A stretch of 64,000 bases of DNA from CAZJVD01 sp964549505 (lineage in GTDB: Bacteria; Bdellovibrionota; UBA1018; CAZJVD01), in contig CAZJVD010000007.1 in assembly GCA_964549505.1 (NCBI GenBank), positions 62,001 through 126,000 on the forward strand, written 5' to 3'. Of this stretch, positions 49,766 to 58,049 are shown one piece after another; positions within the stretch are counted from its first letter, which is position 1; the number at the start of each line of letters is the position of its first letter. The translations under genes were made by a program, and so were the position numbers. The notes below the pieces were generated by a model. It saw nothing but the letters and a program-made list of their open reading frames with translations, was not told the origin of the DNA and did no database searches.

Positions 49766-51882
49766 GAGACTTTGTCCAGCTCGACCGGGAGAGGAGTCGT
49801 TTCCGTACTCTCGCCTCCATGGACCTCAGGGAGCGCTTCTCCAAGAACAAGATAAACCTGTTTTGTTTTCGATGTACCGCGGATCTCGTGGCCACCGAGA
49901 TCTTTGAAAATAAACTGATCCTGAGTGGCGCTGTACACATCTTCGCTGGCTAGGATGGCGCTACCACCGAAGTTTTTCGTAAACCCCACGAGCCTCGAAG
50001 CGACATTCACCGTCTCACCGAGCGCTGTGAACTCCGTTTTTTGACTAGTCCCAATCGTGCCGAGGACAACTGGCCCGCGATGAATCGCGATTCCAGCTCG
50101 TAATCGTATACTCGGGTGGTCGGCTAGAAAGGTCTTAGCGAGTTGCTCGTTCAAGAGCGGGATCGTCCGCTGCATAGCGCAGGCAGCACGGATCGCGCGT
50201 ATCGAGTGTGTTGCGTTGTCATCGAACGCATTGAAAACCGCGAGGATTCCGTCACCCAAGAACTTATCAATGATGCCGCCGAACTCGTAAACGATCGCTG
50301 TCATTTCTTTGAAGTAGTGGTTGAGGGTTTGAATCAAGACGTCAGGAGGAAGACTTGTGGAGTGCTTCGTAAAGTCGCGGAGATCCGAGAAGAGCACTGT
50401 CACCGTTTTGGTCACGCCCATTTCAAAGGAGTTAGGAGCTTCGCCTACGAGGGACCGCATGACTTGCGGTGGAACGAATTGTTGGAAAGCCATTCGAAGC
50501 TGAGTTTCTTTTTCCAGAATGCGTGCGTTCTCGAGCGAGATCGCAAGCTGTATCGCAATGTTTTGAATAATATGAAGATCGTCTTGGTTGACACGTTTTT
50601 CCTCGTGGGCATAGTCGACGAGAAGAACACCATAGGAGTTTTTCTCGGACGCCACCGGTACGGCAAGAAACGATTTGCTCTTTGTAATGTAGATCATCAG
50701 CTTGCCTTCTTCTGACAAGCTTCCGAAATAGTCTCCCGTCACGGGAACCAGCAACGGCGTTTGTTTTCGAAAAACGTTTCCCAGGTGAAACGGATTGTCG
50801 GTCTGGGGTTTGAGATCGATGGTGTAGTCCTGAACGATTTGCGTGATGCGCTGATCAAAACCCGCTGTCTTGTGCATTCTGAGGACGTCGGTTTTGGCGT
50901 GGTAGCTCAGGTAGGCGACACGATCAAATCTCAAAGACTCATGAATTTCTTTTAACGTGACGTCGATCAGATCCTCGGTATTCATCGAAGAATTGATGCG
51001 ATGGAGGACTTTCGTGAGCAGGTTGGCTTCGCGGTAGCGGCGATCGAGTTTCTCTTTGCTGGCGAAGAGATCGTTGTACCGGTCTTCTGCTTCTTTGATC
51101 GCGGCTTCGAACTGGTTTTGAGTTGCGCCGAAGGCGTGCGCGATCAGTCGATCACGATAGAGCTGCGCGATGGCGGTGAACGCTGCACCAGCGAGAAAGG
51201 TCACGGAGGCATACTCCCATCGTGTTAGTGCCAAAAACGTGAGGGTTCCGATGATGCCGAAAAAAGGTACGAGCAACATCACCCATTGGACAAACGTGAG
51301 CATACGAAGTCCAACCCAACGTACGTCAAAAGCAAAGTGGCCGCTCGCGAGTTCGCGCACGTCGACTTGTGCTGGAGGCAATTGCATCGGAGACGGAATG
51401 TTGGTTAGAAAGCCGCGCCAGTTTTCGACGATCTCGTTGAGAAACTTAGTTTGACGATGGCATCGAAAGAGCAACGTCATCGAACCGCGTTTGAGTGTTT
51501 CGATCTGGATTTCGTCGACTTTGTTAAAATGTCGCGTGAAAACGAGAATCTTCTTAAAGACCGATCGTGGATCGAAGAGACGAATCCCCAACCACTGAAC
51601 CGGGCCTTGGGCCTCGCGTGAGAGCGAAAGTTCAGCAGCTCGGTAAGAAAAATTGGGATCGATCCCTTCGACTGTTGTGAGCACTTCATAAAAGCGCTCC
51701 GCAAAGACTTCGCTGACCCAGTTTGAGTCGCGCACGAGGTAGTCCCAGGTAAGACCGGTCTTTTTGATGATTGCACTTGCGCGGTCGCTGCCAAATTTCT
51801 TTTCAAGGTAGAGCAAATAGCCGCGATAAATTCGCGTACTAAAGTGGGGGGTCATGAGAGCAGGATCAATGAACTCGTTCAT
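49762..51882 (-). CDS. Membrane GAF-class III nucleotide cyclase
   Basis: 706 residues. N-terminal soluble sensor (~1-185; STRIYRGYLLYLEKKFG ... FSYRAAELSLSRE) of a kind seen before cyclases but not named here. Two TM helices (~195-245), a coiled segment (QNQFEAAIKEAEDRYNDLFA), a GAF domain (~300-460; MNTEDLIDVTLKEIHESLRF, SFLAVPVASEKNSYGVLLVD) and a class III cyclase domain (~495-670): LFSDLRDFTKHS and KFLGDGILAVF give the metal Asp residues, and GETVNVASRLV the Asn/Arg pair. Predicted to make cAMP. Middle gene of the three-gene unit, 6 nt behind the PaaK-like gene. Confidence 0.87.
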   Translation of the reverse strand: MNEFIDPALMTPHFSTRIYRGYLLYLEKKFGSDRASAIIKKTGLTWDYLVRDSNWVSEVFAERFYEVLTTVEGIDPNFSYRAAELSLSREAQGPVQWLGIRLFDPRSVFKKILVFTRHFNKVDEIQIETLKRGSMTLLFRCHRQTKFLNEIVENWRGFLTNIPSPMQLPPAQVDVRELASGHFAFDVRWVGLRMLTFVQWVMLLVPFFGIIGTLTFLALTRWEYASVTFLAGAAFTAIAQLYRDRLIAHAFGATQNQFEAAIKEAEDRYNDLFASKEKLDRRYREANLLTKVLHRINSSMNTEDLIDVTLKEIHESLRFDRVAYLSYHAKTDVLRMHKTAGFDQRITQIVQDYTIDLKPQTDNPFHLGNVFRKQTPLLVPVTGDYFGSLSEEGKLMIYITKSKSFLAVPVASEKNSYGVLLVDYAHEEKRVNQDDLHIIQNIAIQLAISLENARILEKETQLRMAFQQFVPPQVMRSLVGEAPNSFEMGVTKTVTVLFSDLRDFTKHSTSLPPDVLIQTLNHYFKEMTAIVYEFGGIIDKFLGDGILAVFNAFDDNATHSIRAIRAACAMQRTIPLLNEQLAKTFLADHPSIRLRAGIAIHRGPVVLGTIGTSQKTEFTALGETVNVASRLVGFTKNFGGSAILASEDVYSATQDQFIFKDLGGHEIRGTSKTKQVYLVLGEALPEVHGGESTETTPLPVELDKVS

Positions 51883-51888
51883 GCACGC

Positions 51889-53145
51889 TCACTCATAGAT
51901 CTTGGGCTTTCGTAAGACATCGAAGCGTGTTTCATGAACAAGAATCCATTCGATCGCGACCGGTCGAATGGCGGAGGCCTGGAGTTCGTTCTCGATAAGG
52001 CGCCGTGTGTGTGTCGGCGGGATTTCTTTACCAAATGCGATTTGGATTTCATTGGATCGGACGATCGTGTGAGAGAACTGGTTGCGCGCGATTTCAGGGG
52101 AGGCGTGCAAAATATCAAGAACGACTTCTGCGCGGATACAGGCTGATGAGGGTTTCAAGCGTCCGCGAATTGTTAACAATCCTGTCGTAGGATCATACGA
52201 TCCGTCGTCGCCAGTTTGGTACCGCGCGAGACGAATCCAAGAGTCGGGTCTTAGATCAGTGACTAAAATCTGGTCGCCGAGATTTTCAAAGAGTGTTCGA
52301 TTCGGCGGTGTTCGAAAGACCTGGGGTAGCCATTCACCGTTTGTCCCTTTTGTGAGGCGGTGGGCGGCGTCGCCGGGTAGGGTAAACCCAACGCCCAGTC
52401 CGAGTTCAGAAAGCCCGTACAGCGAGACCATGCGTTGGGCCCAGAATTCAGGCGATTCACCGAGAAACTCAACCAACCAAAGTGGCAATGATGCCGGCAC
52501 ATGAGTTCCTCCGAGTGCAAAGCGATAGCGTTTTGCGTATTCGGGCGGAAGTGTTCCAGTTGCGACAGCACGGTGGAGCCAATCCGGTTGCGCGACAAAG
52601 ATGAGATTTTCAAATGAGTTGAGCAGTGTCGGCAGTGCCGGCTTTAAAAGATCGAGTCTGGGACCGAGATCGGCGACGTTGAGATGACTCGGCAAGTGGA
52701 GGCTAGCGGGGTAGGCCTGAACGACGATAGTGTTGGCCGCGTCCACACCGAACGCTTGAAGCATGAGATCGGTCATGGGGCCGAGACTTGACGATTCCGA
52801 CTCGCCTGCATCGCTTCTAAAGCTGAGAAACTGGGGCGAACTACCCGCGCCGGGAATCAATCTCAGTCCGCGCTTGAGTTTCGACCAGCGTTTGAGAGAG
52901 TCGGCCAACCAACTTTTCTTCGCTGTTGTGTTTCCGAAAACGTCGGACTTCGTTGCGGTTGGAAGCTTCTTCCAGAGTGTTTTTGCGTCGATGCCGGGAG
53001 TTTGAGCGGACGTTTGTGCCAGTGCCTCGAGTGAGAGGCGTTGGTGCGGTGGAAGTAGTCCGGGAGCCGACTGAATCAGCTCTAAGGCGACTTCATAGAC
53101 ATCTCGTGACTCGGCCTGAACGCCGGTAACCGCGCGTAGCGTCAA
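51889..53145 (-). CDS. PaaK/adenylate-forming-enzyme-like protein with degenerate P-loop
   Basis: 418 residues from TTG 53145 (AGGGGG 5 nt upstream). It follows the PaaK/LuxE outline of adenylate-forming proteins: a helical start, a stretch where the SSGTTG phosphate loop is expected (LIPGAGSSPQFLSF), MLQAFGVDAANTIVVQAYPAS, RFALGGTHVPASLPLWLVEF, the A5-like YGLSELGLGVGF, TGDDGSYDPTTGLLTIRGR, and a small C-terminal domain ending in RFDVLRKPKIYE. The G-T-T-G core is absent, so ATP-dependent activation is doubtful. First gene of a unit with a cyclase and an acyl-transferase fusion, suggesting a role with fatty acyl groups (inference). Confidence 0.65.
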   Translation of the reverse strand: MTLRAVTGVQAESRDVYEVALELIQSAPGLLPPHQRLSLEALAQTSAQTPGIDAKTLWKKLPTATKSDVFGNTTAKKSWLADSLKRWSKLKRGLRLIPGAGSSPQFLSFRSDAGESESSSLGPMTDLMLQAFGVDAANTIVVQAYPASLHLPSHLNVADLGPRLDLLKPALPTLLNSFENLIFVAQPDWLHRAVATGTLPPEYAKRYRFALGGTHVPASLPLWLVEFLGESPEFWAQRMVSLYGLSELGLGVGFTLPGDAAHRLTKGTNGEWLPQVFRTPPNRTLFENLGDQILVTDLRPDSWIRLARYQTGDDGSYDPTTGLLTIRGRLKPSSACIRAEVVLDILHASPEIARNQFSHTIVRSNEIQIAFGKEIPPTHTRRLIENELQASAIRPVAIEWILVHETRFDVLRKPKIYE

Positions 53146-53257
53146 AAATTCCCCCTCTTTTGCACACTCTTTTTCGGCGCTCTCCGTCGGAAGTTTTAAA
53201 AATTTTCAAAGAAATTCGGCGACGTGCCGAAACGGATGTCGAGGAAGGTGATTCGAT

Positions 53258-53731
53258 ATGGGTGGCAACCCTAGGCAGTCGATTGGGTCAGATAGTTCTG
53301 GTGACGCGGTTGACTCAATCATGGGCGAACTTGAGAAGATCAAAAAGGAATTCTCAGGCGAACCTACGCTCCCCGAGCTCGATGAGCCCGGGCTAGAGAC
53401 TGCTCTCGAAAACATCCTTACCGAAGACACGGCCGAACCTGGTTTACTAGACGCTGCTATCGCAGCGGCTGAGGGAAACGGTGGCACTAGGGACGATGAC
53501 CTGGAGGATTCGATGGAAACGGGACGCGGAAATCTGAAACGACTTAATACGCATTCGGATTCCGATCGCATGACATTGCAAGTGTCGGGTCCGACTGATC
53601 TTCGTCTTGAGTATGAGTTTGGTGGGCAGACGGTCACGATAGGCTTTGAGGGCGGATGTCTGGTTGTTCGACTCGGTGATGGATCGGAGTTTCGAATTCC
53701 AGCACGTGGCAAGAAGTCGAAAGCGGCGTAG
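53258..53731 (+). CDS. Small acidic protein of unknown function
   Basis: 157 residues from ATG 53258 (GAGGAAGG 9 nt upstream). The first ~95 residues are acidic and probably disordered (IMGELEKIKKEFSGEPTLP, EDTAEPGLLDAAIAAAEG). The last ~55 residues form a compact beta-rich domain (MTLQVSGPTDLRLEYEFGGQ, VTIGFEGGCLVVRLGDGSEF) and a basic tail. No signal peptide. A small TTCGGC/GCCGAA hairpin (53215-53231) lies in its leader and a likely terminator behind it. Divergent from the PaaK-like operon. No family recognised. Confidence 0.6.
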   Translation: MGGNPRQSIGSDSSGDAVDSIMGELEKIKKEFSGEPTLPELDEPGLETALENILTEDTAEPGLLDAAIAAAEGNGGTRDDDLEDSMETGRGNLKRLNTHSDSDRMTLQVSGPTDLRLEYEFGGQTVTIGFEGGCLVVRLGDGSEFRIPARGKKSKAA

Positions 53732-53742
53732 ACCTATCATCG

Positions 53743-53767
53743 CGCCACCGTGGCAGTGGCGTTTCTT
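53743..53767 (+). terminator. Possible rho-independent terminator
   Basis: CGCCAC (53743-53748), 7-nt loop, GTGGCG (53756-53761), then TTTCTT. Located 12 nt after the stop of the small acidic protein gene. Confidence 0.5.
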
Positions 53768-53771
53768 AAAA

Positions 53772-54148
53772 AATGATCGTTGTGTCGGATTCGTCTGAAT
53801 CATCCGATTTGTCTGATTCGACCGAAATGATCGTTCAAGCACAGTGTTGATCAAGAAAAGGGAAAGGGTGGCCACTGAGTCGCCTGACCGCTGCTGACGC
53901 GGATGCGCTTGTGCCGGCACAAGTGCGCTTGCAGCACGGTTCATGCCTTACAGGATAGTGTGACCATCCTGCAGTCTGGTACTTCACGCGACGCTATAAA
54001 GAACGATCGATCGGATTTTCATTTCTCAAATCAAAATTAGCTTTCATGTTCTCAGCAGAGAGAGGCGTGAGTGCAAAACCACGACGTGAAAAGCTGGTGG
54101 GACTCTCCTTGGCACCGAATGTGCTTTTCGGTGACTTGAGGTGCGTTT
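53772..54148. other. Upstream region of HNH gene 2
   Basis: It holds an 11-bp direct repeat AAATGATCGTT (53771-53781, 53825-53835), imperfect repeats around GTCTGATTCG (53785-53820), the CTTGTGCCGGCACAAG palindrome at 53908-53923 and a TATAAA box (53995-54000) without a clear -35. No gene seen. Confidence 0.4.
53908..53923. repeat. 16-bp palindrome CTTGTGCCGGCACAAG, copy C
   Basis: Intergenic, 226 bp upstream of HNH gene 2. The neighbouring bases extend an imperfect 22-bp symmetry with one mismatch on each side (GC-G ... T-GC). Confidence 0.9.
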
Positions 54149-55102
54149 ATGAAAGCTCAAGAGCAACAAATGGCTATGAAGAATATGTCGGACGACGTTC
54201 TCCACTCTGAAGCCTTGGAAGCTGCAAAACGAGAAAAGCGAGCAACGTATGAGTTGCTAGAGTTTTTGCATGAGGTTGATCGGAGGCGGCTGCATTCAGT
54301 TCGTGGATACTCGAGTCTGTTTGTCTACGTCCGAGATTACCTCGGTTACAGTGATCGGCAGGCATTCGAACGAGTCGCGGCGATGAGGTTGGTTTTCAAG
54401 ATTGAAGAAGTGAAGATAGCGCTTCAGAACGGTAAGCTTAACTTAACAACAACGGCGCAGCTTGCAGTTCATGTGCGAAAGAACGACCTGACCGCGACTC
54501 AGACTCGAGAGCTTCTCCCGCAAATCGAAACGCGTTCGAAACGGGAGATCGAGAAGATTTTAGAGCCAACAAAGCTCAGAACGATCACGATGGAAATCGA
54601 CAACGACTGCGAAGCATTGCTCGAGAGATTCAAAGAACTCGAGGGCAATCCCGGTCTGAGTATTGCGGACTGTTTAAAGATCACATTGAGAAGAGCGATC
54701 AGGAGCAAAGAAAGGAAAAACACGGTTCTTAGGCCCGATCCAGATATAGAGCCGGGCCGCGGCACACCGCAGACGTCCACTGTTCCACCACTTGTGCCGG
54801 CACAAGCGCCGGTGCAGCAAAGTACGCAACGTGGCTCTCGTGGGGGATTAGCGTCGCGCTACATCTTAAAGTTTGCACGCGAAGCGATTATGGCGCGAGC
54901 GCAAAACCGGTGTGAGTACGTTGATCCGAAAACTGGCAAGCGCTGCGATGGAAAATACGGACTGCAATTCGATCACGTTACACCGTTTGCGCTTGGTGGG
55001 GCATCGACCGAAATAAACCTTCAACTACTATGTCCCGCACATAACCGGCTGCGGGCGATTCAAACGTACGGCGACGGATTCATGCGTCAGTGGATCGAGT
55101 AG
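54149..55102 (+). CDS. HNH endonuclease-family protein 2 (multicopy type)
   Basis: 317 residues. The N-terminal helical region (~18-200) closely matches HNH protein 1: EAAKREKRATYELLEFLHEVD, LHSVRGYSSLFVYVRDYLGY, LTTTAQLAVHVRK, RELLPQIETRSKREIEKIL, LEGNPGLSIADCLK. A short linker (~200-235) differs from that of protein 1. The HNH core (~250-305) has CEYVDPKTGKRC, LQFDHVTPFALGG and NLQLLCPAHN with the DH dyad and Cys pairs intact. The linker peptide LVPAQ is encoded by the 16-bp palindrome at 54791-54806, found three more times in the window. Probably a DNA-binding nuclease; its biological role is unknown. Confidence 0.8.
   Translation: MKAQEQQMAMKNMSDDVLHSEALEAAKREKRATYELLEFLHEVDRRRLHSVRGYSSLFVYVRDYLGYSDRQAFERVAAMRLVFKIEEVKIALQNGKLNLTTTAQLAVHVRKNDLTATQTRELLPQIETRSKREIEKILEPTKLRTITMEIDNDCEALLERFKELEGNPGLSIADCLKITLRRAIRSKERKNTVLRPDPDIEPGRGTPQTSTVPPLVPAQAPVQQSTQRGSRGGLASRYILKFAREAIMARAQNRCEYVDPKTGKRCDGKYGLQFDHVTPFALGGASTEINLQLLCPAHNRLRAIQTYGDGFMRQWIE
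54791..54806. repeat. 16-bp palindrome CTTGTGCCGGCACAAG, copy D, inside HNH gene 2
   Basis: Encodes LVPAQ in the linker just before the HNH domain. With flanks, the 18-mer ACTTGTGCCGGCACAAGC is common to all four copies; the three intergenic ones carry it on the minus strand. Confidence 0.9.
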
Positions 55103-55131
55103 TGCAGAAGCGACTGGGTCAAGTCGAGCAG

Positions 55132-55989
55132 TTATGGTTGTAGCAGAAAATCTTTTGACCGTTTCATGTTGTGATTCAGTAACGCTTCACGGGTCTGTTT
55201 CGCGTCCGTGTCGATGTCATGAAAGGAGTACCCACGATCCAGAAAGAAGCTCACCAGATCTTCGAGACGTGCGCCGACGCGCAGAAGCGACCGGCGACTG
55301 AGTTCCAGAATAAGTATTGGTCGAAAACGCTCGATCGTCTCGCGTCCACCAGCGACGACCTTCATCTCGTAACCATCGACGTCGATCTTGATGAAATCTA
55401 ACCTGTCCAAACGAACTCGGGCGACATAAGAGTCCATCGTTTCAAATTTTAAAATTTCGGCTTTGTTTGCGAGTTTTGACCCACTTCTGAATTTTCCGTC
55501 GCTGCTCCTTACTTTTCTGATATCCCAGCTGGCGTTAAAGGGTAGTGTGTCGGCGGTCGATGAGAAAACGATTTGTTTTTCTTCAATCACATCGGACAGC
55601 GCGATGTGATTCAAAAAGATATTTTCAAATCGATTTAAGCGGACATTGTTCTGCAGCTTATTGAACGCGAAACCAGTCGGTTCAAACGCATGAACACTCC
55701 CGGCTGATAGATGTCGCGCGATCTCGAGTGTGTGGGCTCCCATGTTGGCACCAATGTCGAACGCCACCATGTCCGGTCGGATGAGATGTTCCAGCGCCCG
55801 AGTCGTCGAATCCTCATAGTCGCCGTTGTAGAGAGCTGAGTCGATGCGCTCGCTCAAATCGAGTTCGTAAAGGATGCCATTGATCGAGTGACGTACGATT
55901 CTTCCGTAGTTGAGCCTATTGGTAATCTGCCGGACGAAAACTTTGACCCTGTGAGGGAACCATGCCGGTAGTTGATTCGTGCGCAACAC
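55132..55989 (-). CDS. FkbM-family methyltransferase
   Basis: 285 residues. SAM-binding motif I is MVAFDIGANMGAHTLEIARH; HAFEPTGFAFNKLQNNVRLN follows as motif II and LDRLDFIKIDVDGYEMKVVAGG as the FkbM signature, then PILILELS. FkbM enzymes O-methylate sugars or secondary metabolites. The N-terminal ~60 residues (LPAWFPHRVKVFVRQITNRLN) are a basic extension. It converges with HNH gene 2 (29 nt) and is divergent from rsmD. No sugar cluster surrounds it, so the acceptor is unknown. Confidence 0.87.
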   Translation of the reverse strand: MLRTNQLPAWFPHRVKVFVRQITNRLNYGRIVRHSINGILYELDLSERIDSALYNGDYEDSTTRALEHLIRPDMVAFDIGANMGAHTLEIARHLSAGSVHAFEPTGFAFNKLQNNVRLNRFENIFLNHIALSDVIEEKQIVFSSTADTLPFNASWDIRKVRSSDGKFRSGSKLANKAEILKFETMDSYVARVRLDRLDFIKIDVDGYEMKVVAGGRETIERFRPILILELSRRSLLRVGARLEDLVSFFLDRGYSFHDIDTDAKQTREALLNHNMKRSKDFLLQP

Positions 55990-56038
55990 TCACTTAGTTC
56001 TTTACTAATAGAAGCTCCGAGTTTCAATTACCAAACTG

Positions 56039-56593
56039 ATGAGCCTTCGCATCACCGCCGGCGTCTTTAAAGGCCGGATTCTCAAAGCGCCTGCCGGAAT
56101 GAGGACACGTCCCACGCACGCGCGATTGCGCCAGGCGATTTTCAATCAACTCCAGGGACGAACAGACGGCGCTCGAGTTCTCGACGTGTTTGCCGGGTCG
56201 GGCGCGATTGGTTTTGAGGCGCTCTCCCGCGGGGCTGAGCAAACGGTTTTTGTTGAGGTCGATCGTGCAGTTGTACGTCTGATCGAAGAGAACGCGAAGA
56301 CGTTGGATTGTGAGGAGCAAATAACGATTGTCTCCGGCGCCTTTGAGAAGTTGTGTGACCGTATCGCGAGCCTTGGGCCGTTTGATTTGGTATTCGCCGA
56401 TCCGCCGTATGAAAAGGGTTGGGAGAAGAAGCTACTGGAGGCCTTTGACTGGACGGTGCTTGTCAAATCGGACGGACGTGTCTATTTGGAGTCTTCTTCT
56501 CGCACAGAGATCGAATTAAACGTCGCCGGCCTTCGGCTTCTCGAGAAGCGCCTGTATGGGGATTCAGCCCTTCATATTTATGAGCGCAATTGA
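56039..56593 (+). CDS. rsmD: 16S rRNA (guanine(966)-N(2))-methyltransferase
   Basis: 184 residues, usual RsmD size. MSLRITAGVFKGRILKAPAG and RPTHARLRQAIFNQL are typical N-terminal features; VLDVFAGSGAIGFEALSRGA is the SAM motif, and LVFADPPYEKGW the NPPY-type catalytic motif (DPPY). It methylates G966 of 16S rRNA in the 30S head. In many bacteria rsmD is followed directly by coaD; here two membrane-lipid/sugar genes (56615-59084) separate them. Confidence 0.93.
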   Translation: MSLRITAGVFKGRILKAPAGMRTRPTHARLRQAIFNQLQGRTDGARVLDVFAGSGAIGFEALSRGAEQTVFVEVDRAVVRLIEENAKTLDCEEQITIVSGAFEKLCDRIASLGPFDLVFADPPYEKGWEKKLLEAFDWTVLVKSDGRVYLESSSRTEIELNVAGLRLLEKRLYGDSALHIYERN

Positions 56594-56614
56594 TGCGACG
56601 AGCCACTGGCTACT

Positions 56615-58042
56615 GTGTCCGTCTTGCTATTCCTTTCGCTAGCATTTTCAAAGGTTTGTCTGTTAGGACTGCCGTCGGTGGACTGGGATCGTCTAAAACT
56701 TTCGTTCTTTCTAGCGATAGCAGCGGCGGGCTGCGCGACCATACTCGTTCTCTCTTCCGCACGCGCCGATCGTCTTCGCTACCTCGATTCGGCTATCGAT
56801 GCCGGTAAAGCGCGCGTCGACAGCTCGCGCGCTGGTCAGCGCGAAACCCTCGGAGCCTATTTTATCTACTCCAAGGACAAAGTCGCGCTTCGCGGTCTTG
56901 CAACCATGCGGCTCGCGGCTCGCCAAGGTCAGCGTGCGTTTCTCTTAGTTGATGCACTGTTTGTAAAAATCAATCGACCGATGATCAAGCACCTTCAAGA
57001 CGAGGGTGTGATTGTGCGGCTGTACCATCCTTTTCAATGGCGGAAGCCGTGGCGATTGTTTCACCGTCTTCACGACAAGCTTTGGATTGTTGACGGTACG
57101 ATCGCTATCACAGGCGGTCGAAATGCCGACGATGCATTCTTTGGTTGGGCACTGAAAAATTACGCCGATCGCGACGCGATCTTTGATGGAGAAGCTGCCG
57201 CAGATGCACGCGAGTACTTCATGGATCTCTGGCGTAGTGACCACGCCGTTATGCCGAACATCAGCCATGTGACCGCGACGGCTGCGAAGCAAGCCGGATT
57301 TGCCCTCGATGCTGTAGAGGCCGAAATGTATGACGAGGGACTGATCAGTGACAGTGATGCACCCAAAGACTGGTTAGAGGGTGAACCGGATATCGGGCCG
57401 ATTGAGTTTATCGCCAGTCGTTTCGATGCGAATGGAAAACGTCAAACGCGCAAGGTCGGCGAACGTCTTGGAAAAATCGTCATTGAGGCGGAAGAGTATG
57501 TTCAGATTGTCACGCCTTACTTGGTTCCGTCGCAGAGAGTGATGGTGGTTTTTCAGGATCTGATCAGGCGTGGAAAGAAAATTAAGATTCTAACAAACTC
57601 TTCTGAGGCTTCTGACGGGGTGATTCCAGTCGGAGCCTATCTCAAACATCGTGATGATCTGATTCGGATGGGGATAGAGCTTTGGGAGTTCCAAGGACCA
57701 GAATCACTGCACGAAAAAAGTGCTGTTGTGGACGGCCAGGTTGGTATCATTGGTACGTACAATTTGGACCTCGTGTCGGCCATTTTCAATTCTGAAGTCA
57801 CGATCGCTTTTCGAAACGCTATGAAAGCGAAAGAGTTACTGGATCGGCATGCTGAACGTTTCAAGAAGGCTATCTGTGTCGGTCAAGGTGGACAGATACT
57901 GCGATCGAAGGCTCTGCCAAAGGGCATGAAGCTGAGAAAGAAGGCGGCTATCAAATGTTCGCAGGCGCTGACACCACTTTATCATTTGTTTTCCGAGGGC
58001 GAGGACCTCGTTCTTGACGGCCGCGGGTTCCCTAGATCATAA
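56615..58042 (+). CDS. Phospholipase D-family protein (cardiolipin synthase-like)
   Basis: 475 residues from GTG 56615, with an N-terminal membrane segment (SFFLAIAAAGCATILVLSSA). Both HKD half-sites are intact: HDKLWIVDGTIAITGGRN and HEKSAVVDGQVGIIGTYN (H-x-K-x4-D), so it should form the phosphohistidine intermediate. Family members join phosphatidylglycerols into cardiolipin or hydrolyse phosphodiesters; ClsC-type enzymes have this length. Probably faces the periplasm or inner membrane. Starts 21 nt after rsmD and 7 nt before the GT2 gene, so likely one transcript. Confidence 0.87.
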   Translation: MSVLLFLSLAFSKVCLLGLPSVDWDRLKLSFFLAIAAAGCATILVLSSARADRLRYLDSAIDAGKARVDSSRAGQRETLGAYFIYSKDKVALRGLATMRLAARQGQRAFLLVDALFVKINRPMIKHLQDEGVIVRLYHPFQWRKPWRLFHRLHDKLWIVDGTIAITGGRNADDAFFGWALKNYADRDAIFDGEAAADAREYFMDLWRSDHAVMPNISHVTATAAKQAGFALDAVEAEMYDEGLISDSDAPKDWLEGEPDIGPIEFIASRFDANGKRQTRKVGERLGKIVIEAEEYVQIVTPYLVPSQRVMVVFQDLIRRGKKIKILTNSSEASDGVIPVGAYLKHRDDLIRMGIELWEFQGPESLHEKSAVVDGQVGIIGTYNLDLVSAIFNSEVTIAFRNAMKAKELLDRHAERFKKAICVGQGGQILRSKALPKGMKLRKKAAIKCSQALTPLYHLFSEGEDLVLDGRGFPRS

Positions 58043-58049
58043 CGTTGCC

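Noticed and set aside
18417..54008. GATCGTT motifs upstream of both HNH genes as a common operator
   Set aside because: GATCG-containing words are very frequent throughout the window, so two to three copies near each gene are weak evidence without a background count.
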